This document shows positions 43,937 through 51,978 of a stretch of 64,000 bases of DNA, piece after piece; the stretch's first letter is position 1; the number at the start of each line of letters is the position of its first letter. Below the pieces are notes generated by a model that worked only from the letters and a program-made list of their open reading frames with translations, ran no database searches and was not told where the DNA came from. A program made the position numbers and the translations under genes. Origin of the DNA: Phycisphaeraceae bacterium. GTDB lineage: Bacteria; Planctomycetota; Phycisphaerae; Phycisphaerales; UBA1924. The stretch lies in contig JAHBXG010000016.1 in the NCBI GenBank assembly GCA_019636565.1, positions 20,926 to 84,925 of the forward strand, in the 5' to 3' direction.

Positions 43937-44980
43937 TCACCACTTCAGGACAACTTTTCCGAACTGTTCCGCGGCTTCGAGCCTTGCGTAGGCCTTCTGT
44001 GCGTCCGCAACCGGAAACACCTGATCGACGACCGGTTTCAACTTGCCCGTCGCGAAGAGCGAAGCGACTTCCTTGAACTCGTCATTGCTGCCCATGGTCG
44101 AACCGAGTATTCGCAGTTGATTCCAGAAAATGCGGGCGAGGTCGGTGGTTGCGTCCGGACCGCTGGTGCAGCCGGGGGTGGCGTAGCAGCCACCCCGAGC
44201 GAGCGACTTGATGCAGTTGAGGTGCGTTGCTTTGCCGGAGGAATCCACGGCGAGATCGACGCCGCGCTTGTTCGTCCATGCGCGGATTTCCTTGCTCCAG
44301 TCCTGGCCGGAATCGAGCACGCACAGGTCGGCGCCGAGCGATTTGGCTTTGTCGAGCTTCCACTGATGCCTGCTGGTGACGGCGACGGGACAGGAAAAGT
44401 GCTTCGCGATGGCGAGGGCGCTGGTGGCGACGCCGCCACCGATGCCGGTGACCAGCACGCTCTGCCCGGCACTCAGCCCGGCCTTGGTCGCCATCATCGA
44501 ATATGCCGTGAGGGCGCAGAGCCCGAATGCCGCGCCCTCCACCGGATCAACCGAATCGGGCATCGCAGCGAGATTGTCCGCTGGGATCGAGAAATACTCT
44601 GCGAACATGCCGTTGTGGTGCTCACCGATGAGTTCGTAATTGGGGGCGAGTGTCGAACCCGGAGGGTCGCCCGGTCGCGGCGCATCCGGCACGCGAGTCG
44701 CGGCATTCACGATGACCTTGCGGCCGACCCATTTCGGATCGACGCCCGGACCAATAGATTCGACGATGCCACAGCAGTCGCACCCGCTGACGCGCGGATA
44801 GGTCAGGTTCACACCCGGAATGCCCATGCCGACCCACAGATCCATGTGGTTAAAAGCGGACGCAAGGGCCCTCACCATTACCCACCCCGGCGCGGGGGCG
44901 GGAAGATCCGGCCAATCCGTCTGGAAGCGGATGTTGGGGGTGACGGGATTGCCCTGCTTGGTGACGACGACGGCTCGCAT
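43937..44980 (-). CDS. Medium-chain alcohol dehydrogenase/quinone reductase-like protein
   Basis: A 347-residue member of the medium-chain dehydrogenase/reductase superfamily. The N-terminal GroES-like part (about 1-150) has NHMDLWVGMG, GCDCCGIVESIGPGV and GEHHNGMFAEY. The Rossmann part has the cofactor loop VLVTGIGGGVATSALAIAK and an SGK segment. The first zinc-ligand position, usually Cys, is Asn (FNHMD), and the four-cysteine structural lobe is missing, so catalysis may not need zinc. Substrate unknown. ATG 44980 begins the conserved domain; the longer open frame is unsupported. Confidence 0.82.
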   Translation of the reverse strand: MRAVVVTKQGNPVTPNIRFQTDWPDLPAPAPGWVMVRALASAFNHMDLWVGMGIPGVNLTYPRVSGCDCCGIVESIGPGVDPKWVGRKVIVNAATRVPDAPRPGDPPGSTLAPNYELIGEHHNGMFAEYFSIPADNLAAMPDSVDPVEGAAFGLCALTAYSMMATKAGLSAGQSVLVTGIGGGVATSALAIAKHFSCPVAVTSRHQWKLDKAKSLGADLCVLDSGQDWSKEIRAWTNKRGVDLAVDSSGKATHLNCIKSLARGGCYATPGCTSGPDATTDLARIFWNQLRILGSTMGSNDEFKEVASLFATGKLKPVVDQVFPVADAQKAYARLEAAEQFGKVVLKW

Positions 44981-45005
44981 ACGCGAAGCGTATCCGGATT
45001 GTGTG

Positions 45006-45656
45006 CTACACCTCCGCGCCGACCGCCGCGAAGAACTGCCGCAGTTTTGTCGCGTCGAGTCGTCCGTTTGTTCGCACGCCCGAACACAGATCGAGCCCAA
45101 ACGGCCGAACCGCACGGATCGCTTCTGCGGCGTTCGACGCATTCAACCCGCCGGCGAGAAAGACCGGCACGCGCACAGTTTCGCGGAGGCTGGCGGAAAT
45201 CGACCAGTCGTGCGTGCGGCCGGTGCCCCCGAGTTCTTTGATGTCGGCTTTCGGGCGGCCGCTGTCGAGCAGCAGCGCGTCCACGTGCTCCTGCACGGCG
45301 AGTGACTCTTCAATGGCTCCACGATCCTGCACGTGAATGACTTGCACGATCCGGACGGTCGGGAGTTCAGATCGAATCGCCTCATAAGCGTCCGGCTCAA
45401 CCTCATCGACCAACTGAACCGTGCGGCAGCGGGTCCGCCGCAACTGATCGATGATCGACCCGGCGTCGGACTTGCAAGTCAGCAGGAACGTGTCCACGCC
45501 GGGCGGTACCGAGCCTGCGATCTCGCCGATCAGTGTCTCATCGATAGGCCCTGGCCCGCTCGGCATGGTCGAGACAAGCCCGAGAGCATGCGCACCCATC
45601 TCGATCGCGATGCGTGCTTCCTCGGGGCTTGAGATGCAGCACACCTTGATGCGCAT
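45006..45656 (-). CDS. trpF: Phosphoribosylanthranilate isomerase-like protein
   Basis: TIM-barrel protein of 216 residues resembling TrpF, which performs the Amadori rearrangement in tryptophan synthesis. It shows the N-terminal KVCCISSPEEA (catalytic Cys region; the usual KICGI reads KVCCI), LLLDSGRPKADIKELGGTGRTHDW (the Asp of the DS motif is the general acid; the GKTFDW form reads GRTHDW), VFLAGGLNASNAAEAI and GLDLCSGVRT (usually SSGVE). The core pattern fits TrpF, but several signature residues differ, so the symbol is provisional and a related isomerase is possible. No other trp genes are adjacent. It follows rplS behind a terminator. Confidence 0.75.
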   Translation of the reverse strand: MRIKVCCISSPEEARIAIEMGAHALGLVSTMPSGPGPIDETLIGEIAGSVPPGVDTFLLTCKSDAGSIIDQLRRTRCRTVQLVDEVEPDAYEAIRSELPTVRIVQVIHVQDRGAIEESLAVQEHVDALLLDSGRPKADIKELGGTGRTHDWSISASLRETVRVPVFLAGGLNASNAAEAIRAVRPFGLDLCSGVRTNGRLDATKLRQFFAAVGAEV

Positions 45657-45690
45657 GGATTTGCTCGACTGGACTACTTGGTGGGCCAAA

Positions 45691-45716
45691 GAAAAACCCG
45701 GCGACGAATCGCCGGG
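45691..45716 (-). terminator. Rho-independent terminator after rplS (UUCG loop)
   Basis: Minus-strand stem CCCGGCGA pairs with TCGCCGGG around a TTCG loop, followed directly by five T residues. It ends the rpsP-trmD-rplS cluster before the TrpF-like gene. Confidence 0.9.
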
Positions 45717-45743
45717 CTTCAAGTGTAATCGGAGATTCTTTGC

Positions 45744-46190
45744 TTACTGCTGGGCCGGTTCGGCTGTGGCTGTCGCAGCGGCGGCGGGCTTCTTTTCGCC
45801 CGGAACTTCGATGTTCTTCAGGCCGCGGCGGCGATCGCGCAGGCGGCGGCTCTTACCGACGCGGTCACGCAGGTAGTAAAGCTTGGAGCGACGGGCATCG
45901 CCGTGCCGCAGCACTTCGATCTTGGCGATGAGCGGGCTGTTGATCGGCCACACGCGCTCGATGCCGACTTCGTCCACAACGCGCCGGACGGTGATCATGT
46001 CGGTCATGCCGCGGCCGGCCCGGGCGATCAGCACGCCCTGGAAAATCTGCACACGCTCTTTGTCGCCTTCGACAATGCGGTTGTGAACGTTTACGGTGTC
46101 ACCGATCGAGAGGGAGGGCAGGTCCGACTTGAGGACCTTGGTGTTCACGCTCTCGAGGATCGACTGCTGGCTTTTGGCGCTCTGGGACAT
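45744..46190 (-). CDS. rplS: Ribosomal protein L19
   Basis: 50S protein at the subunit interface. The 148-residue protein carries the L19 core: FSIGDTVNVHNRI-type opening (LSIGDTVNVHNRIVEGDKERVQIFQGVLIAR), FTVRR-type stretch ITVRRVVDEVGIERVWPINSPLIAKIEVLRHGDARRSKLYYLRDRVGKSRR. It is about 30 residues longer than E. coli L19 owing to an N-terminal leader and an Ala-rich C-terminal tail (KKPAAAATATAEPAQQ). It is the last gene of the rpsP-trmD-rplS set and is followed by a terminator. Confidence 0.95.
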   Translation of the reverse strand: MSQSAKSQQSILESVNTKVLKSDLPSLSIGDTVNVHNRIVEGDKERVQIFQGVLIARAGRGMTDMITVRRVVDEVGIERVWPINSPLIAKIEVLRHGDARRSKLYYLRDRVGKSRRLRDRRRGLKNIEVPGEKKPAAAATATAEPAQQ

Positions 46191-46317
46191 GGCAAATCTC
46201 GTTTCTACTTGCTTCGAAAAAGCCCACCCGGAGTCGCCGAGTGGGGTTGAGATACTAGGTCGAAGCCCAGCGGCCTTCCACCTCGGGAGCGATCGAAAAG
46301 GGTCCTGTTTGGGCCGT

Positions 46318-47049
46318 TCACGCGCGGGGCTTTGGCGGATCGAGCAGGTCGGGCCGCCTCGATTTTGTGCGCTCCAGCATGCGTTCCCGGCGCCATTGGG
46401 CGATTCTCCCGTGATCACCGGAAAGCAGTATGTCGGGAACGCTCATGCCCATCCATTCTCTGGGTTTGGTGTAGTGGGGGCAATCGAGCAGCGGGCGGGT
46501 GTCGGGGCCTCGGGTGGAGAAACTGTCCTGTTCGCTGGAGTCTTCATGTCCAAGGGCCCCGGGCAATTTTCGGATGATCGCGTCCATCAGCACCATCGCG
46601 CCGAGCTCGCCGCCGGACAGGACGTAATCGCCAAGGCTGATTTCCATTGGGGCGAGCTTCTCGATGACGCGTTCGTCCAGCCCCTCATAATGGCCCGCGA
46701 TGAGGAGCATTCGGGGCTTGATCGCCAGTTCTTCCACGAGTTTCTGGGTGAGCGGCACGCCCTGAGGGGTGAGCAGAATTCGGGTGGTCGGGCGCGAGTC
46801 TCTGGCTTCGACGGCGGCTACCGCATCCCAAAGCGGTTGGCACATCATCACCATGCCCGGGCCGCCTCCAAAGGGGCGATCGTCGGTCTTGGAGTGCTTG
46901 TTCTCTGCAAAGTCGCGAATATTCGTGGCGTGCCATTCGACCAAACCCGCGGCACGAGCCCGCGCGGGAATGCTCAATCCGAGGGCCGACGGCGCTTCGT
47001 ACCCGAACATCTCAGGAAACGTGGTGAGAATGTCGAAGCGGAGAGACAT
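46318..47049 (-). CDS. trmD: tRNA (guanine-N1)-methyltransferase TrmD
   Basis: Methylates G37 next to the anticodon of tRNAs reading CNN codons, preventing frameshifts. The 243-residue SPOUT enzyme starts MSLRFDILTTFPEMF and has DDRPFGGGPGMVM, LTPQGVPLTQ, IAGHYEGLDERV, and the SAM-binding knot LGDYVLSGGE, followed by the linker DSSEQDSF and the C-terminal domain PHYTKPREWMGMSVPDILLSGDHGRI. Full length. It lies between rpsP and rplS as in most bacteria, but rimM, normally between rpsP and trmD, is absent and a hairpin occupies part of that gap. Confidence 0.96.
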   Translation of the reverse strand: MSLRFDILTTFPEMFGYEAPSALGLSIPARARAAGLVEWHATNIRDFAENKHSKTDDRPFGGGPGMVMMCQPLWDAVAAVEARDSRPTTRILLTPQGVPLTQKLVEELAIKPRMLLIAGHYEGLDERVIEKLAPMEISLGDYVLSGGELGAMVLMDAIIRKLPGALGHEDSSEQDSFSTRGPDTRPLLDCPHYTKPREWMGMSVPDILLSGDHGRIAQWRRERMLERTKSRRPDLLDPPKPRA

Positions 47050-47111
47050 GGTGAAAAGAGCCAGAGAAGAAGAGCACCAATAGATCCAAATTTGAACTAT
47101 GGCATTATTGA

Positions 47112-47138
47112 AATGAAAAGGCCCTCGAAATGAGGGCC
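47112..47138 (-). terminator. Hairpin terminator or attenuator between rpsP and trmD
   Basis: Minus-strand stem GGCCCTC pairs with GAGGGCC around ATTTC and is followed by TTTTC. It lies 32 bases after the rpsP stop and may terminate or reduce transcription into trmD. Confidence 0.72.
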
Positions 47139-47169
47139 CTTTGAAAGTCATTCACAGCCGGATGCGAAA

Positions 47170-47529
47170 TCAGGCCTTGGCTTCTTCCTTCTTTTCGCCC
47201 GCAGCAGCCTTGGCGGCTTCGGCGGCCTTCTTCTTCTCGACCCGCTTGCGATCGTGCTCGCGGTCCTTTTCCCAGAGGGCGACATCGACAAGTTTGCGCT
47301 TCGCGAGGAAGTCGCGGACGGTGTCGGTCGGCTGAGCGCCTTGCGCGATCCAGTGCTTCACGCGCTCTTCGTTGATGTGAATCTGCTTGGCCTCGTCCTT
47401 CTCGATCGGATTGAACCAGCCGAGAGCCTCGATTACGACGCCGTCGCGCCGGGTGCGCTGATCAATCGCCGCGAGGCGGTAGAAGGGGCGGTTGTGGCGG
47501 CCAAGACGCTGAAAGCGAAGACGAACCAT
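47170..47529 (-). CDS. rpsP: Ribosomal protein S16
   Basis: 30S assembly protein. The 119-residue protein has the S16 pattern MVRLRFQRLGRHNRPFYRLAAIDQRTRRDGVVIEALGWFNP and HWIAQGAQPTDTVRDFL. A lysine/alanine/glutamate-rich tail of about 35 residues extends past the E. coli length. It is the first gene of the rpsP-trmD-rplS set. Its upstream region (47,530-47,707) must hold the promoter and borders directly on the att fragment, so insertion of the prophage has not removed its leader. Confidence 0.95.
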   Translation of the reverse strand: MVRLRFQRLGRHNRPFYRLAAIDQRTRRDGVVIEALGWFNPIEKDEAKQIHINEERVKHWIAQGAQPTDTVRDFLAKRKLVDVALWEKDREHDRKRVEKKKAAEAAKAAAGEKKEEAKA

Positions 47530-47707
47530 CGGGCACTCCAGTCCCCCGGCACCCCCGGGCTGGGCCCTGCTCTGTTCAAGCGGGGCGGCACGGGATTCAA
47601 CGGGGCAATTCGGGTTTTTCCCATTCGACGCGGAGGAAGCATTCCGCCGTTCGCCGGTGGGCCAAGATTCTAGGCCGAAACCTGGCTTTCGGCGATCGAA
47701 TTCCGAA

Positions 47708-47761
47708 TGGCCCCGGTGGGACTTGAACCCACACTCCCGTTTCCGGAAAAGGGATTTTAAG
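47708..47761 (-). other. Prophage attachment site: 3' fragment of tRNA-Leu(UAA)
   Basis: Read on the minus strand, this is the 3' half of a leucine tRNA. It has the anticodon loop CTTAAAA (anticodon TAA), anticodon-stem 3' strand TCCCT, a long class II variable arm (TTCCG / GAAA loop / CGGGA), T arm GTGGG-TTCAAGT-CCCAC, acceptor 3' strand CGGGGCC and discriminator A. No CCA is encoded. The 5' half does not fit: the bases before the loop read CTAGA instead of the AGGGA needed to pair with TCCCT, and no D arm follows. This is the pattern left at one end of an element that integrated at the anticodon loop, with the intact tRNA rebuilt at the far end, outside the window. Confidence 0.85.
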
Positions 47762-47829
47762 TCTAGACCCCTGATCTGCAAAGGCTTATATAGAAGCCAC
47801 ATAGGGACGGAGGGCCAAAACGTCTAGGT

Positions 47830-48768
47830 TTATGTCCGCGCTTCTACTAGGGAAGGCGTCCGCACGTCCTGCCTTTCCCGCATGTATTCCTTCGTGGCGC
47901 TCCACCAACCGTAGCCCTCGACCCATTCATCGCCGGCGATCGTGTTCACGGTGCCCGGCATCAGGGCGTACATCGTTCCAGATTGCCGGTTCGTCCACCC
48001 TTCCGGCCCATAGTGCCCCGAATTCCACAGGGCCAACTCATCGAACTTGCCCGTGGTAGATGCCAGCGCCCCGGCGAATTGCTCTTTGCTCTGGTAATCG
48101 AACCGCTCGGGTCCGAAGCTCGCCCCGGTCTTTCGGGGTTGGAGCATCCCGATCCGCGGCATCCCCGGGTAGAGCCGCTTCAGTTCGTCCCCGATGCCGC
48201 CGAAGATCGCCGCCGTGAGCACAGGATCGGCATAGTCCCGGTAGAGCCTACCCAACGCGCAATCGAAGAGGCTGGCGATTCCGTTCGGGGCACCCGGCAC
48301 CGGTTCCAGCATCGTCACTTCATTGGTGTCGCGCCACGCCTGCACCCACTTCGCGCCGTTGTCCGGCCGGAAACTGCCTTGCGTGTTGTGGTAGAGCATG
48401 ATCCGCGCCGCCCTGCCACGCGGCCGACTTCGAATCGCCTCGACCATCCGCACGATTTCCAACTGAGCCGCGAGCCGATCTGGTGCTGGCGCGTACCCGA
48501 TTCCGACACCTCGATTCACCGCCAGCCTCGCGATCAGGTACTCAGTATCGAACAGGGCGTTGATCCCCCACGGGAGTTCGTCGCAGATCCGTTGCACCTT
48601 CACCACGTCGATGCGCCTTGCTTGCGGGGGCGAATCGTCGGCCCAGATGAGATTGCAGTATCGACCGGGTGCGAGGCCGCGTTCCTCGGCAGACGGAACC
48701 ACCGGTGCCTTCCCGCTCGGAGTCGGCGCGGTGTAGCCCATGAAGTCGATGATTCTGAATTCGCTCAC
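47830..48768 (-). CDS. Phage protein of unknown function at end of tail operon
   Basis: A 312-residue protein without a signal peptide, last in the tail operon. Segments such as GLAPGRYCNLIWADD, GINALFDTEYLIARLAVNRGVGIGYAPAPD, AARIMLYHNTQGSF and ELALWNSGHYGPEGW suggest an alpha/beta, possibly barrel-like enzyme fold, but I recognise no family or catalytic motif. Its GTG start (48768) overlaps the stop of the DUF2793 gene (GTGA), so it is translationally coupled to the tail genes and is probably a tail fibre-associated or host-recognition protein. The longer open frame upstream is a shadow of the DUF2793 gene. Confidence 0.6.
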   Translation of the reverse strand: MSEFRIIDFMGYTAPTPSGKAPVVPSAEERGLAPGRYCNLIWADDSPPQARRIDVVKVQRICDELPWGINALFDTEYLIARLAVNRGVGIGYAPAPDRLAAQLEIVRMVEAIRSRPRGRAARIMLYHNTQGSFRPDNGAKWVQAWRDTNEVTMLEPVPGAPNGIASLFDCALGRLYRDYADPVLTAAIFGGIGDELKRLYPGMPRIGMLQPRKTGASFGPERFDYQSKEQFAGALASTTGKFDELALWNSGHYGPEGWTNRQSGTMYALMPGTVNTIAGDEWVEGYGWWSATKEYMRERQDVRTPSLVEART

Positions 48769-49226
48769 GTTGCGATCACCTTTGCGTTGCGGAGTGAGTT
48801 CAGCAGGTCGTTGATCTTGGTCTGAGTCTGCCCGAGCGTTTCGGACCCGGCCATGTTCGCGACGGCCACGCCTTGCCCCGGCAACTCCACCCACGCGGAG
48901 CCGTTGTAGAGCATCGAGCGCGTGCCGGCGTTGTCCCACACGCGCAGCCCGGCCTTCGGCGTGATGAGCAGCCAGCCCGAGCCGTAGTAGGCCGCGATCT
49001 TGTTCGCGTAACTCACCGGGGTTGACCAGATGCCAGTGGGGGAGCCGCCAACGAGATAGCAGTCGCCGGCGCTCGGACTTCCCGGCGGAGTGTTCGTTCC
49101 CCAGCCGATCATCGAAGCATGGAGAAGCGCATCGGTGCGATTCTGCCCGCCGTTGTGACTGATCTCAGCCGCGGCTTGCCCTTCTGTGAGAAGGTCCAGG
49201 CCCCAACGTGGTGTGAAGGTGCTCAT
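48765..49226 (-). CDS. DUF2793-type phage tail-associated protein
   Basis: A 153-residue protein matching the DUF2793 pattern: LLTEGQAAAEISHNGGQNRTDALLH at the start, GDCYLVGGSPTGIW, IAAYYGSGWLLITPKAGLRVWD and LYNGSAWVELPG. Proteins of this type occur downstream of the tail tip protein in gene transfer agents and related phages and are thought to be tail fibre parts. The ATG overlaps the tail tip gene stop (ATGA). The last 40 residues (MAGSETLGQTQTKINDLLNSL) look like a helical fibre segment. Confidence 0.82.
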   Translation of the reverse strand: MSTFTPRWGLDLLTEGQAAAEISHNGGQNRTDALLHASMIGWGTNTPPGSPSAGDCYLVGGSPTGIWSTPVSYANKIAAYYGSGWLLITPKAGLRVWDNAGTRSMLYNGSAWVELPGQGVAVANMAGSETLGQTQTKINDLLNSLRNAKVIAT

Positions 49227-51556
49227 ATCGTCGCGCTCCCTGCCCGGCCGCGGCCAACCGCCGCGGACAGTTGATAGATCCGAACCGCAACGGGATCGCC
49301 CGGAGTCAGTCCGTCCGCCGTCTGATTCGCCGCGCTGTACGTCGCGGTCGGTGAAGTGGTGTCGATGGTCCTGACCACCGTGAGGCCGCTCAGGATGTCA
49401 ACCTGGTACCGCTCGGACTCTTCCCGCAGCGGAGCCGGTTGCGACAGCAGCCGCACGAACTCGCGCGTCCGCCTGGTCCAGCCGATCGTGAGGTTGTTCG
49501 ACACGTCGCGCGTGCCCGTGATCAAACACGGAGCGAACGGACGAAGCGTGTTCCCCTGCAAGGTCAGATTCGATTCCGTGACGCTCGCCACAGTGGCGCC
49601 CACTCCCACGCCCTTGAACTTTCGGTTCGCACCCACGGTCGAGAGTGCCAGCGGCGCGAAACCCACCGATCCGGTGTTCAGAGCGACGAACCGCTCGGTG
49701 CCCGCGTGCGTTCCGATGAATTGCTCAGTCCCCCGCAGTCCGCGCAGGAGCCCGCTCAGCCTCCACAGTCGCGAGCCGAGCGGAGTTGCGTTCCGGTACG
49801 CGATCAGTTCATCACCAACCATCGCCCGGTTCGCTCCCGCGAACACTTCCAAGTCCGTCGCGTTCGCGAGATCCCCGTGCTTCAAGTCCACGGTGAGCGA
49901 GTTGCCTTCATCCCAGAATCCGAAGGGTCCATCGGCGAGCGCCGCCGTGGTGAAGCCCTGCGAGGATTCGGGAACGAGCGACCCTGATTGCCCAAACGTC
50001 ACCCCGTCCGCAGAGTCGTACATCGCGGCACCGATCCAGGCCGCATCGGGATCGAGCGCGCACATGCCGAAGTAGTACCCGCTGGTGTCCAGGTGGGCGG
50101 GCACGAGCGCCGGCGCGTCCATGATGTTCCAGAGAACCATCGGGGGCGTGTACAGAGCCGGGTTGTCGCGCACGTCGGACACATACGGGTTGCCCTGAAT
50201 CGAGGTCTGCCCACGCTGGACGATGCCCTTGCACGAGAGCAGGTAGTTCGCCCCGCGCGTGACTTCGGTGAGCCGAACCGAGTGCTGTTCATTCCCGACG
50301 TACACCAGATAGATGTCGCCCTCTTGCGCCGCGAGGTAGGACGGGGGCAGCGTGAACTCTGCGCTCTCGCGATCGCCCCACGATGAGTAGAGCAGCCGCC
50401 CGGCCACGTCTTTCGCTTGTTCCAGCGTGAGCGTGAGCGGCATATCGACGGTGCGGGATTCGCCGCGGTTGATCGTGCCACGCCGCGCGATCACGCTTCC
50501 CTGTTCGTTTGCATAGTCGGGATTGATGAACCGAACCGACACATCGCGTGGCAGTTCGTTCTCGCTGGTGTCCGACAGCATCAGGGGCCGCTCGGTGTCG
50601 CCGCCCGCCTCGTGCGCGGCGAGATCAGCGGGGGCGACTTCGATCACGTCTTCGGAGCCGGCGTTGAAGAACTCGAGTTTCCCGCCCGACTCGCGAACGC
50701 TGAGGTTGTACGCCGCGATCAGGTATTCGATCGCGGCCGCGCCGGTCACGGGGCCGGACAGCACCAGCCCGCCGATGCACCCTTGCACGCGGGAAACGTC
50801 GTACTCGGTCGATGACACGCCAGAGCGTTCGAGCAGTCGCCCGAGAGCGCCCTGCAGGGACAGGCCAACGTCCCATCGCACAATGAACTCGAAGCGCGGC
50901 AACTGGTTCCCGAAGTCGGCCAGGGCGAGCCGTTCGATCACCACATACGCATCTTCGGTGTAGGCCGGGACGTTGCCCGCGCCATCGTACGCCTCGATGA
51001 GCGAATCGGGAGTGGTCTGCCCGCCGGGATAGAACCGGATCGCCGTCGATCGGTGGTCGGGTCCGCCGAACTCCCAGATGGTCTTTCCATTCGCGATGAT
51101 GCGAACCAGCGACGCAACCGCGCCGGCCGGCGGACGTTCACCGAGAGAAATCGCGCAGTGGGCGTAGTACCGGAACGTCGAAGTGGTGACGCCGCCTCCG
51201 CCGCCGCCTTTGCCTCCGCCTCCACCATCCTGATTCACTTCCTCTTCGATGAGATCGGGTACCCAAATGATCGTTCCGGCGATTCGCACCTGCGGCCCAT
51301 AGCAGTGCTTCACCGGGCTTCCGTCGCTTGCGGTCTGAATCGACAGATCCCCGAGCCGCGGCCCCTGGACGGGATCGCCCTTGCCGAAGAGCATCGGCAT
51401 GATGATCGTCGAATCGAGGAACCCTCCCAGAGTCGATCCGAGAAGTCCGCCCACCTGTGCCCCGGTCAGGCCGAGCAACAGCGAAGCGCCACCAGTCGCC
51501 GGCGCCAATGCCGCTCCGATCGCCATTCCACCCGCGCCAAATACCAGTGTCGCCAT
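49223..51556 (-). CDS. Phage tail tip protein (GTA gp15-like, host specificity)
   Basis: A 777-residue tail tip protein. It starts with a hydrophobic, Gly/Ala-rich segment (GAGGMAIGAALAPATGGASLLLGLTGAQVGG), typical of this family, then GDLSIQTASDGSPVKHCYG, a Gly-run loop (DGGGGGKGGGGGG near 115-128) and the conserved ISLGERPPAGAVASLVRIIANGKTIWE. The middle (about 260-460) fits a phage-tail_3-type region (LSDTSENELPRDVSVRFINPDYANEQGSV), and the C-terminal half is beta-rich. It would form the receptor-contacting tip, like lambda J or GTA gp15 but shorter than the latter. The start ATG overlaps the peptidase stop (TAATG). Confidence 0.84.
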   Translation of the reverse strand: MATLVFGAGGMAIGAALAPATGGASLLLGLTGAQVGGLLGSTLGGFLDSTIIMPMLFGKGDPVQGPRLGDLSIQTASDGSPVKHCYGPQVRIAGTIIWVPDLIEEEVNQDGGGGGKGGGGGGVTTSTFRYYAHCAISLGERPPAGAVASLVRIIANGKTIWEFGGPDHRSTAIRFYPGGQTTPDSLIEAYDGAGNVPAYTEDAYVVIERLALADFGNQLPRFEFIVRWDVGLSLQGALGRLLERSGVSSTEYDVSRVQGCIGGLVLSGPVTGAAAIEYLIAAYNLSVRESGGKLEFFNAGSEDVIEVAPADLAAHEAGGDTERPLMLSDTSENELPRDVSVRFINPDYANEQGSVIARRGTINRGESRTVDMPLTLTLEQAKDVAGRLLYSSWGDRESAEFTLPPSYLAAQEGDIYLVYVGNEQHSVRLTEVTRGANYLLSCKGIVQRGQTSIQGNPYVSDVRDNPALYTPPMVLWNIMDAPALVPAHLDTSGYYFGMCALDPDAAWIGAAMYDSADGVTFGQSGSLVPESSQGFTTAALADGPFGFWDEGNSLTVDLKHGDLANATDLEVFAGANRAMVGDELIAYRNATPLGSRLWRLSGLLRGLRGTEQFIGTHAGTERFVALNTGSVGFAPLALSTVGANRKFKGVGVGATVASVTESNLTLQGNTLRPFAPCLITGTRDVSNNLTIGWTRRTREFVRLLSQPAPLREESERYQVDILSGLTVVRTIDTTSPTATYSAANQTADGLTPGDPVAVRIYQLSAAVGRGRAGSATI

Positions 51557-51978
51557 TACGCACCCCCTTCGGTCAGTTGCATCACCGCGAGCAGCCGCGC
51601 GGGCCACGGATCGGCGTACACAGTCTCGACCACTTTCCGGGGGACAGCGAACGAATGAACCATGCCGTAATCGGTTCGGATCGCAACATGCTCAGGCACG
51701 TCGGGTGCGTTGTAAGCGAACACCATCACGTCCCCGGGCGCGGGATCTCGGTCGATGCGGACAAGGCCTGCGCTCTCCAGATGCTCGATCAGCCGCCCGT
51801 CCGGTTGCTTCCCATAGTCCACCCGATCGACAATCGGAAGCCCGAGCGAACGCGCGACGTGAGCGATCAGGCCCACACAGTCGATGCCGGTGCGTGGGTC
51901 GCGCCCCTGGTGCCGGAACTTCGCGCCCACGCACGCACGAGCCGCCAAGATGATGTCCGCTGTCGTCGCCATGCTCAA
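51556..51978 (-). CDS. NlpC/P60-family phage tail cell-wall peptidase
   Basis: A 140-residue cysteine peptidase of the phage NlpC/P60 type. The catalytic Cys is C32 in the motif GIDCVGLIAHVA and the catalytic His is H95 in DVPEHVAIRT. ARACVGAKFRHQGRDP precedes the Cys as in GTA gp14. Such enzymes cut peptidoglycan peptides to let the tail through during DNA entry. It sits between the DUF2163 hub and the tail tip gene, as in gene transfer agents, and overlaps both by a few bases. Confidence 0.92.
   Translation of the reverse strand: MSMATTADIILAARACVGAKFRHQGRDPRTGIDCVGLIAHVARSLGLPIVDRVDYGKQPDGRLIEHLESAGLVRIDRDPAPGDVMVFAYNAPDVPEHVAIRTDYGMVHSFAVPRKVVETVYADPWPARLLAVMQLTEGGA

Noticed and set aside
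43874..45241. Open frame of 455 codons on the plus strand
   Set aside because: Antisense to the dehydrogenase and TrpF-like genes, both of which have clear family motifs.
47700..47829. Complete tRNA-Leu gene at the prophage edge
   Set aside because: Only the half from the anticodon loop to the discriminator folds; the upstream bases do not form a D arm or pair with the acceptor 3' strand beyond a chance GGCCCTC, so it is a fragment.
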